Below are positions 8,137 through 15,023 of a DNA stretch of 16,079 nucleotides, one piece after another (the stretch's first letter is position 1; each line of letters opens with the position of its first letter). Origin of the DNA: Deltaproteobacteria bacterium (GTDB lineage Bacteria; Desulfobacterota; GWC2-55-46); contig JACRCJ010000175.1 of the NCBI GenBank assembly GCA_016219075.1, positions 1 to 16,079 of the forward strand, read 5' to 3'. A model generated the notes under the pieces. The model searched no databases, was not told the origin of the DNA, and worked only from the letters and a program-made list of their open reading frames with translations. Both the position numbers and the translations under genes were made by a program.

Positions 8137-9581
8137 GCAGGGGCACGAAAGCCAGGGCCTTGATAATAAACCCTGTTTGGGACACCGGGGGCAATGGGAC
8201 AGGGTGCAGGAGCAACACGCGCTGGCCTCATATAAGGAAGGACAAATATCTGCTCTTCCCCATCTACCTGGCGTACGCTGCGGCGGTCCTTGAAAGGGAG
8301 GGGGTCAAGGTAACCGTAATAGACGCGGTGGCCGAAGAAATGGGCCTCAGCCAGCTTGTCGAACGGGTAAAGTCTGAAGAGCCCGATTACTGCTTTGTCG
8401 AGTCGTCCACCCCCACGATAGATCAGGACCTTGCAAGCGCGAGGATGATAAAGGAGGCAACAAACGGCAAGGTCTTCCTGATCGGGGCGCACCCGACGGT
8501 ATTCCATAAAGAGCTTATGGGGGCCAACCCATGGCTTGACGGGGTCGTAAGGGGTGAGTTCGAGCTTGCCATGAAAGAGATCGCATGCGGTCTCGGATAT
8601 CCGCTGATACAGGGTCTGACCTATCGTGAAGGGACAGAGGTCAAGGCGAACCCGGACAGGAGCCCGGTTGAAAATCTCGATGAGCTTCCGTTCCCGGCAT
8701 GGCATCAGTTCGACCTGAAGAAGTACGAAAGCCACCTTTACGTAACGCCCTCCGCGATGGTCATCCCGACGAGGGGCTGCCCGTTCCAGTGCACTTATTG
8801 CCTCTGGCCCCAGGTCCTGTACGGACACAGGCAGAGAAGGCGGACTGCGAACAACGTTTGCGACGAGATAGAGATGCTCATAGGGCTTTACGGGGTGCGG
8901 CATATCCGTTTCGACGACGACACCTTCGCCCTCAATAAGCAATACGTCATCGAATGCTGTGAAGAGATGATCAGGCGCGGCCTGCACGAAAAGGTCACAT
9001 GGAACTGCTTCGGGCATATCACCCAGCCAGACCCCGAGATGTACGAGCTGATGGCCAGGGCGGGCTGCACAAAGATAGCCGTGGGGGTGGAATCCGGGTC
9101 CGAAAAGATCCTGAGGCATATAAGCAAGCAGATAGACCTCGATAAGGCGCAACAGGTGGTCAGGAACTGCCGCAAGGCCGGGATAGAGATATATTGCGAC
9201 TTCATGATCGGATTTCCGTATGAGACGGAACAGGACATAAGAAGGAGCATGGAGCTGGCCATAGAGCTTGACCCGGACTACATACAGGTCAGCTACGCCG
9301 TTCCCTACCCCGGGACAAAGATGCATAAAGAGGGCGTTGAAAAGGGGTTCCTCAAGTATCCGGCGGACTGGGAGAAGTACTCCTCCTGCGAGACTATGAT
9401 AGATACCGGGAGCATCAACGCACAGAGGCTTGAGGAGATGTACGTCGAATTCTGGCGCAAATTCTACCTGCGGCCTTCCTTCATCATAAGGAACGCGAAA
9501 AAGGCGCTTTCTTCAGCCGACAACATGAGAAAGGTCTCCAGGGGAGCGCTCTCGTTTTTCAACCGTTTTATGAGGCAGTGA
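8133..9581 (+). CDS. B12-binding domain radical SAM protein (second copy)
   Basis: A 482-residue protein with an N-terminal cobalamin-binding-like domain (about 8-155; LIINPVWD, then RWPH and FPIYLAYAAAVLE) and a radical SAM domain with the cluster motif RGCPFQCTYC (C216, C220, C223). Conserved landmarks include FDDDTFALNK, GVESGSEKIL and DFMIGFPYET. The C-terminal part (EFWRKFYLRPSFIIRNAKKAL onward, cut short here) is a helical tail often seen in this superfamily. AGGAAGG sits 6 bases upstream, and the gene overlaps the preceding GT2 by 4 bases. The shared blocks show it is a divergent paralogue of the protein at 3672. The reaction is unknown; modification of a sugar or lipid carrier is suggested only by the neighbours. 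Confidence 0.88.
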   Translation: MSRGTKARALIINPVWDTGGNGTGCRSNTRWPHIRKDKYLLFPIYLAYAAAVLEREGVKVTVIDAVAEEMGLSQLVERVKSEEPDYCFVESSTPTIDQDLASARMIKEATNGKVFLIGAHPTVFHKELMGANPWLDGVVRGEFELAMKEIACGLGYPLIQGLTYREGTEVKANPDRSPVENLDELPFPAWHQFDLKKYESHLYVTPSAMVIPTRGCPFQCTYCLWPQVLYGHRQRRRTANNVCDEIEMLIGLYGVRHIRFDDDTFALNKQYVIECCEEMIRRGLHEKVTWNCFGHITQPDPEMYELMARAGCTKIAVGVESGSEKILRHISKQIDLDKAQQVVRNCRKAGIEIYCDFMIGFPYETEQDIRRSMELAIELDPDYIQVSYAVPYPGTKMHKEGVEKGFLKYPADWEKYSSCETMIDTGSINAQRLEEMYVEFWRKFYLRPSFIIRNAKKALSSADNMRKVSRGALSFFNRFMRQ

Positions 9582-9582
9582 C

Positions 9583-10761
9583 ATGAAGATATGCATGGTC
9601 ATGTGCTGGGGCTTTGAAAAGCTCGACGGAAGCAACCTGCGCGTATATTTCCTGTTGAGGGAATTGCTCGGAAGGAACCATGAGGTCACCGTGATCCATT
9701 CGACTGAAGAGCAGGCCGAGTACACGCGCAGGCATCTTGGTTGCGGCGCCATCGGCGTAGGGCAGAGCATAAACCGCTGGGATCCGGTCAGGGAAAAGAT
9801 GAAAAGCTACTACCGGTTCGTTACAGAGGCCCGCAAGACGGTGAGCAGGCTCAAGTGCGATGTCATCTTCGGTATAAGCCTCATAAACTCCATGGTAGCC
9901 ATTGCCAAGAAGGACGCCGCGCGCAGAATCATGTACGTGGACTTCATGAGCCGTTACTTTCAGTACGGATATCCGGACGGCCTTAAGAACAAGATGGTTT
10001 TCAGGATGGGAAAGACCCTGGAGACGCATACCGTCAGTAAGGCTGACAAAGTCCTCATGATAACCGGGGCGCTAAGGGACCTGGTGGACAGCAGATATCA
10101 CGGCAAGATAGAGATAGTGCCGGACGGCGCGGACACCGAGATGTTCAGGCCGGGGCTCAACGCTCGCCTTATCCGGGATGAGTACAACCTCAAAGACGAG
10201 TTCGTAATAGGGTACCAGGGGGGAATCGAGCCCCATGACGGGCTTCAGTTCCTGGCGCAGGCCGCGCCCCGCATAATAAAGGAGGCCCCTGCTACGAAAT
10301 TTTTGATAGCCGGCAGGGGATCGCATCTCGATAGCATCAGGCAGACTGTAAAAGACAATGGGACTGAGAAAAACTGGATCTTCACGGGATGGGTGGAGTT
10401 CAACAAGGTACCCTACTTCATGGCGGCAACAGACCTTAACGTAGTGCCGATACCCAAACACCCCGCCACCCAGGGAGTTATCACGTTCCGGCTCCTGGAG
10501 AGCATGGCCGGAGGCGTAAACATCATAGCGAGCGACATGCCGGGGATCAGGGAAGTCGCTGACGAGAGCATGATAGATTTCACCTGTCCTGAAGACACCG
10601 TCCGTTTCGCGAAGGACATTTTAAGGGTGATGTCCAAGGGGAAAGACGAGCTTAAGAAGCAAAGGGCAGCTGCGAGAAAAAAGGTCGAGACCCTGGACTG
10701 GAGAAGAATCGCCGAGAAAGACGCGGATTTCGTCGAGGGGCGGGCTTTGGAGCCGTTGTAG
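9583..10761 (+). CDS. GT4 family glycosyltransferase
   Basis: A 392-residue GT-B fold retaining glycosyltransferase that would add a sugar from a nucleotide donor to the lipid-linked glycan on the cytoplasmic face of the membrane. The N-terminal acceptor domain opens MKICMVMCWGFEKLDGSNLR. The donor domain carries VPDGADTEMFRP (179-190), IGYQGGIEPHDGL (209-221), LIAGRG (241-246) and TFRLLESMAGG (301-311). The last glutamate of the EX7E motif is E306. The position of the first glutamate holds glycine (G298), as in some GT4 subgroups. It starts one base after the preceding stop codon and ends the first operon segment. Donor and acceptor sugars cannot be predicted. Confidence 0.9.
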   Translation: MKICMVMCWGFEKLDGSNLRVYFLLRELLGRNHEVTVIHSTEEQAEYTRRHLGCGAIGVGQSINRWDPVREKMKSYYRFVTEARKTVSRLKCDVIFGISLINSMVAIAKKDAARRIMYVDFMSRYFQYGYPDGLKNKMVFRMGKTLETHTVSKADKVLMITGALRDLVDSRYHGKIEIVPDGADTEMFRPGLNARLIRDEYNLKDEFVIGYQGGIEPHDGLQFLAQAAPRIIKEAPATKFLIAGRGSHLDSIRQTVKDNGTEKNWIFTGWVEFNKVPYFMAATDLNVVPIPKHPATQGVITFRLLESMAGGVNIIASDMPGIREVADESMIDFTCPEDTVRFAKDILRVMSKGKDELKKQRAAARKKVETLDWRRIAEKDADFVEGRALEPL

Positions 10762-10764
10762 CAG

Positions 10765-10823
10765 GCTGTTGAAAAAACCTTTAAGACAATTTCTACAAAA
10801 TTTTACGGTAGCGGTTTTTCAGC
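10765..10823. repeat. Imperfect inverted repeat after the GT4 gene
   Basis: GCTG-TT-GAAAAAACC (10765-10779) and GGTTTTTCAGC (10813-10823) are inverted copies with a two-base bulge and one extra A. CTGTTGA also occurs directly at 10766-10772 and 10827-10833. The centre is AT-rich and without coding capacity. The AGGCTGTTGAAAAA start resembles ends of small mobile repeats as I remember them, but there is no transposase. It could be a MITE-like remnant or a weak terminator/attenuator between the two operon halves. Confidence 0.4.
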
Positions 10824-10856
10824 ATTCTGTTGAGTATCCGCAAGGACAACGTAAAT

Positions 10857-10876
10857 CCTCTCCAATCAAGGAGGGG
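10857..10876 (+). repeat. Small leader hairpin before the second epimerase
   Basis: CCTCTCC (10857-10863) pairs with GGAGGGG (10870-10876) around loop AATCAA, with one G-T wobble. It lies 60 bases before the ATG at 10937 and has no T-run. The GGAGGGG arm is itself Shine-Dalgarno-like but has no start codon at a suitable distance. A regulatory role is possible but unproven. Confidence 0.35.
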
Positions 10877-10936
10877 AAGTTAAGGGAGATATCCGCAGAT
10901 TACCGCGGGAGTTTCATTGAAGAAGGAGGCTGGTAG

Positions 10937-11926
10937 ATGAAGGCTTTGGTGAGCGGTGGGGCCGGGTTCATGGGCTCCCATGTGGCTGAGGGGCTTTTAA
11001 AGAAAAAAATCGATTGTGTGGTCCTTGACGATCTGAGCGGCGGCTTCAAAGAGAACATCCCGGCGGGGGCTGAATTCGTTTGCGGCTCCATACTCGACTC
11101 TGACCTCGTAAACCGTCTTTTCGAGGTGCATCGTTTCGACTACGTCTATCACCTGGCGGCTTATGCCGCCGAAGGGCTCAGCCATTTCATCAAACGGTTC
11201 AACTACCAGAACAACCTTGTCGGCAGCGTCAACCTGATAAACGCCGCGGTCAACTATGGGACGAAGTGCTTCGTCTTCACCTCATCCATAGCCGTATACG
11301 GAAAAAACCAGCTTCCGATGAGCGAGGAGCTTGTCCCCGCGCCTGAGGACCCCTATGGGATCGCGAAATTCGCGGTCGAACAGGAGTTGAAGGTATCAAG
11401 GGAGATGTTCGGCCTCGATTACATAATCTTCAGGCCTCATAACGTATACGGCGAAAGGCAGAACACCGGGGACAGGTATAGAAACGTGATCGGCATATTC
11501 ATGAATCAGATAATGCAGGGCAAGCCCGTTTCGGTCTTCGGCGACGGCGAGCAGACAAGGGCCTTCAGCTACATTGGCGACGTCGCGCCGGTCATAGCGG
11601 CATCGATATTCAAGCCGCAGAGCTACGGGCATGTGTTCAATATCGGGGCCGACGAGGTCTACACTGTAAACGAGCTGGCTAAAGAGGTGTTCAGGGCCAT
11701 CGGTGCGAAGACCTCGATAACATATCAGCAAGAGAGGAAAGAGGTCAAGCACGCCTACTCGGACCATAAGAAGGTAAGGGAGTTTTTCGGGGAGCAAAAA
11801 AGAACCTCGCTCAGCGAAGGGCTCGGAAAGATGACGGCGTGGGTCAAGGGGGCAGGCTGCAGGACGAGCAGCAAATTTGAGAACATCGAGATAAAAATGA
11901 ACCTTCCCGAAAGCTGGACCTGGTAA
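10937..11926 (+). CDS. GalE-like NAD-dependent epimerase (extended SDR)
   Basis: A 329-residue nucleotide-sugar epimerase of the extended short-chain dehydrogenase type. Motifs: GGAGFMG (7-13), D31/D32 after the second strand for NAD, HLAAYAAEG, FTSSIAVYG with S116/S117, and Y140 with K144 in DPYGIAK. The GDGEQTRAFSYIGDV block, where substrate-binding residues are expected, is well kept. Together these are typical of UDP-glucose or UDP-GlcNAc 4-epimerases and relatives; I do not assign a substrate. A strong AAGGAGG lies 7 bases before the ATG, the best ribosome binding site in the window. The 175-base gap upstream suggests it may start a second transcript or a reinitiated translation unit. 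It shares its fold with the epimerase at 6289 but is clearly diverged. Confidence 0.9.
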   Translation: MKALVSGGAGFMGSHVAEGLLKKKIDCVVLDDLSGGFKENIPAGAEFVCGSILDSDLVNRLFEVHRFDYVYHLAAYAAEGLSHFIKRFNYQNNLVGSVNLINAAVNYGTKCFVFTSSIAVYGKNQLPMSEELVPAPEDPYGIAKFAVEQELKVSREMFGLDYIIFRPHNVYGERQNTGDRYRNVIGIFMNQIMQGKPVSVFGDGEQTRAFSYIGDVAPVIAASIFKPQSYGHVFNIGADEVYTVNELAKEVFRAIGAKTSITYQQERKEVKHAYSDHKKVREFFGEQKRTSLSEGLGKMTAWVKGAGCRTSSKFENIEIKMNLPESWTW

Positions 11927-11964
11927 GCGGCAATGTTCAGGCTACTTACAGCGGGGTTTTTTGC

Positions 11965-12786
11965 ATGAAGAGTGGATGCGGAGGAAAAAGAATAGGGCTC
12001 ATGATCCCGTGCTATAACGTCGAGCCTTTCATCGGGGACGTGCTGCGCGGGATCCCCGATAACGTATACGACAGGCTGGAAACACTCCTTGTCATAGACA
12101 ACCACAGCGAGGACAAGACCAGGGAGATTGTGGTGAAGATGAGAGGCGAGATGTCCCGCGACAGGATAAGGCTTCTGTGCAACAGGAGAAACCAGAACCT
12201 GGGCGGCAGCTACAAGATAGGCTTCGACTACTTCATCGGGAACGGTTTCGATTACCTGATTGCCGTCCACGGCCGGGGGCAGGGGCAGGCGGGCGAGGAC
12301 GCAAAGAACTTTCTCAAGATCATAGATTCGGGGGCGAGCGTCGACTTCATAGGGTGCAGCCGGTTCCTCAAGGGCAGCGAGCTTTCCAACTATCCGGCGC
12401 TGAGAAAGATAGGAAATTACCTGGTGATAGCGTTGCAGCGTATGGCAACAGGCAAGAAGATGTCAGACCCGGGCACTGGACATTTCTGCGTGAACCTGAA
12501 AACAGTGATGACCATCCCGTACCGGAACCTGACCAGCAAGCGGTCTTTCAACAACGAGCTGCAGATGAGCCTTGCCCTGAAAGGAGCCGAGATGAGGGAA
12601 GTTCCTCACGTATGGCGGGCTTTTTCTTATGAAAAGGCGAAGTTCAATATCTGGACGCTCGGCCTCGACATAGCAGGCTCGCTGGCAAAGCTCTATCTTA
12701 CTAAAAAAGGGTTCGCGAGTTTCAGGGAGTTTTCCACGAAACATAACCTCCAGCAGGATAAGTACGTCGATTACGACCTCCTCTGA
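11965..12786 (+). CDS. GT2-like glycosyltransferase with altered DxD motif
   Basis: A 273-residue GT-A family 2 protein. The nucleotide-binding start is intact: IGLMIPCYNVEPFIG (10-24) and LVIDNHSEDKT (42-52). The metal-binding position reads VHGRGQGQ (101-108). By local alignment with GGDNQ of the GT2 at 7180, the expected aspartate is R104, and H102 stands where many relatives have the first aspartate. Later landmarks MSDPGTGHFC and the ELQMSLALKGAEMREVP region are family-like. No C-terminal membrane helices are clear. It may be inactive, metal-independent, or use other ligands such as E111 and D112 nearby. The Shine-Dalgarno signal is weak (GCGGGG about 9 bases upstream). It follows the epimerase after 38 bases and is probably cotranscribed with it. 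Confidence 0.82.
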   Translation: MKSGCGGKRIGLMIPCYNVEPFIGDVLRGIPDNVYDRLETLLVIDNHSEDKTREIVVKMRGEMSRDRIRLLCNRRNQNLGGSYKIGFDYFIGNGFDYLIAVHGRGQGQAGEDAKNFLKIIDSGASVDFIGCSRFLKGSELSNYPALRKIGNYLVIALQRMATGKKMSDPGTGHFCVNLKTVMTIPYRNLTSKRSFNNELQMSLALKGAEMREVPHVWRAFSYEKAKFNIWTLGLDIAGSLAKLYLTKKGFASFREFSTKHNLQQDKYVDYDLL

Positions 12787-12884
12787 CTGCGCCGTAGTTG
12801 AACCTTGCAGAAACTGGCGAAGACCGGATGGAGCTTGTGCGGGATTAACTGGCGTAGTGTGCTCGAAGTTTAAGAACGGGTTCT

Positions 12885-15023
12885 ATGAATAAACGTTTTC
12901 TCATCTTCCTTTATTGCGGCGGGGTCCTTTTAAGCGGGGCTTATTTCTATTTCTTCTTCAAGGAGAACCCCTTTGCAGGTGCCTTTGTCCCGCAGGCCCT
13001 TGGGTGGCACTATATCCTGTCTGCAAGTTTCCTTATCCTGGCGGGCGAGTTCGTCCGCATCAAGAACTCTCAACTCCTGGTCGGTCTGATAGCGCCGAAC
13101 AGGTTCGACGACCTCTTCAGGGCGTACGCATTCGGGTCGCTTTTCAACGTATTCATGCCTTTTCGCACAGGGGAGCTTGTTAGGGCGCATGTGCTGGGCA
13201 GGCTGCTCGCCTGCAGCCGGACGTCTATTTTGATGACCATCATCGTGGAAAGGGTTGCGGACGTCCTCGTGCTCGTCCTTTTCCTTTCGGCTATTCTGGC
13301 ATTCAACCAGGTATTTTTCAACATTACCTTTTTGAGTTCACAAGCGTTCTACCTGCTCTTCGCGTACCTATTGGCGTTTTTTCTGGCTGCCGTTGCAGTT
13401 CTCTATCTTATGGCCAGCCAGAACCGCTTCGTCTTGAGAGCGATACATAAGTCAACGGCCGTATTCAATAACAGCATCAGAGACCGCCTGAGGTACGCTC
13501 TGTGGGGGAGCATATGCACTGTTAGGCTCATCTTCCAGAAGGCAAGGCTCGGGAGATACGTATTTCAAGCGGTGGCAATGTGGCTCCTGTACATCTCCGG
13601 TGTTTTTCTCGCTATCAGGGGCTTCTATGCGTTCGCCCCCTCTCAGACATTATTTCTTTCTTTTTCAAGCTTCCTTTGTCTTGCTATCCCGTCGGGGCCC
13701 GGCTTTTTGGGGACATTCAATTATTATTTTCTCGAAATCCTGCGGTCAATACCGGGCGCTCCCGCTGAAAATTCTATCGTTTTTACATTTTTTATCTGGG
13801 CCCTGCTGGTCCTTATCCCCGTTACTGCCGGAGGGATTTTGCTTCTCATGTATAAGAGACGAAGATCATTGTTCGACCGCAGCGACCTTTACCTGAACAA
13901 GCTTATGCGCTACGACAATATCTCCAGCGACCTCAGCCATTTCCTCGACGAGTACTTTTCCCAGAACATGATCTTCAACATAGTCACCGGGTTTGAAACC
14001 GACGGCGCTTCCAAGGTGATGATGGTCTTCAAGGGCGGTTCCAACGCGGTAACGCTGCTCATGTGCGGACCGGGCAAGGATAAGTTCGTCCGCAAGATCG
14101 CGTTGCCGCAATACGAGGACAAGCTGAGGGCTCAGTACCAGTGGCTAAAGTCCTATGACCTGCCGGAGTTCCCAAAATTGCTTTCTTCCTCGACCAACGA
14201 AAGATTCTACTGCTACGACCTTGAGTTTTACGGCGAATACACGCCCTTCTTCGATTATATACACAAGAACCCGCTTGCCAGTTCCGTTAAGGTCCTCGAG
14301 TCGATACTCGAGTTCATGAGCCGAAAGGTCTACCTGAACGGCAGGCAAAAGTGCTGCGAGAAGACCATCAGCGACTATATCTTTCAAAAGGCCGTGGGGA
14401 AGGTAAGGGACGTAGCCGCCATGAGCCCGGCTCTTAGGCGCCTTGTCAGTTTCGAGCAGATAGAGATAAACGGGCTTCGGTACGACAACTTCCATACGAT
14501 TTTGCAGAAGATAATGGACTCGAAGGAGATGATAGATGAGCTGTCCCGGTTCAGGGAATGCCAGATACATGGAGATCTTACCGTCGACAACATCATCGTG
14601 AGCGAAGGCAAGTTCATACTGCTTGACCCGAACGACGAGAACACGATCTCGGACCCTGTCGTTGACATAGCGAAGCTTTATCAATCCCTCCACTCCGGCT
14701 ACGAGTTCCTCTGCAGCATCGAGGATATCAGGGTCGACAACGACCGGGTCAGCTTCAATGAGCAGATATCGACCAGGTATCAGAACCTTTTTCAATCCCT
14801 CGACCGGAAGATGAGGCGTGATCTGGCGCCGAAGGAGTACCGTTCGATATTCTTTCATGAGGGCGTGCACTATTGCAGGATGCTCCCATACAAGGCCAGG
14901 CTGAATGAGAAGACCCTGCCGCTTTTCTATTCAATCGGGGTGCGGCTGTTCAATGAATACTATGCGCAATGCAGGGACGGAAAAAACTCTGAAGAGGCTG
15001 AGGGGCTGAGATGGGCACATTGA
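12885..15023 (+). CDS. Flippase-like membrane domain (LPG_synthase_TM/UPF0104) fused to an APH-like phosphotransferase domain
   Basis: A 712-residue two-part protein. Residues 1-325 form a polytopic inner-membrane domain, about eight helices, with family landmarks FRTGELVRA (93-101), ERVADVLVLVL (122-132) and PSGPGFLGTFNYY (269-281). This fold occurs in MprF and HpnL, where lipid flipping is known or proposed. After a basic stretch (YKRRR, 323-327), the cytoplasmic part ends in a protein-kinase-like phosphotransferase signature: QIHGDLTVDNIIV (560-572) with D564 and N569 as catalytic base and metal ligand, and LLDPND (579-584) as the second metal site. FVRKIALP (401-408) could hold the ATP-binding lysine. 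The domain resembles choline/aminoglycoside kinases. It may phosphorylate a small building block or a lipid at the membrane. The last 13 bases overlap the next gene, implying coupled synthesis. The start has only a weak Shine-Dalgarno signal. Confidence 0.83.
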   Translation: MNKRFLIFLYCGGVLLSGAYFYFFFKENPFAGAFVPQALGWHYILSASFLILAGEFVRIKNSQLLVGLIAPNRFDDLFRAYAFGSLFNVFMPFRTGELVRAHVLGRLLACSRTSILMTIIVERVADVLVLVLFLSAILAFNQVFFNITFLSSQAFYLLFAYLLAFFLAAVAVLYLMASQNRFVLRAIHKSTAVFNNSIRDRLRYALWGSICTVRLIFQKARLGRYVFQAVAMWLLYISGVFLAIRGFYAFAPSQTLFLSFSSFLCLAIPSGPGFLGTFNYYFLEILRSIPGAPAENSIVFTFFIWALLVLIPVTAGGILLLMYKRRRSLFDRSDLYLNKLMRYDNISSDLSHFLDEYFSQNMIFNIVTGFETDGASKVMMVFKGGSNAVTLLMCGPGKDKFVRKIALPQYEDKLRAQYQWLKSYDLPEFPKLLSSSTNERFYCYDLEFYGEYTPFFDYIHKNPLASSVKVLESILEFMSRKVYLNGRQKCCEKTISDYIFQKAVGKVRDVAAMSPALRRLVSFEQIEINGLRYDNFHTILQKIMDSKEMIDELSRFRECQIHGDLTVDNIIVSEGKFILLDPNDENTISDPVVDIAKLYQSLHSGYEFLCSIEDIRVDNDRVSFNEQISTRYQNLFQSLDRKMRRDLAPKEYRSIFFHEGVHYCRMLPYKARLNEKTLPLFYSIGVRLFNEYYAQCRDGKNSEEAEGLRWAH

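Noticed and set aside
8025..9326. Long minus-strand open frame (433 codons) opposite the second radical SAM gene
   Set aside because: The plus strand carries a complete radical SAM protein with its cluster motif; the antisense frame has no domain signature.
12177..12632. Plus-strand open frame in another phase inside the second GT2 gene
   Set aside because: It overlaps a coherent GT2 protein and its translation is low-complexity and rich in Arg, Gly and Pro, typical of an out-of-frame reading.
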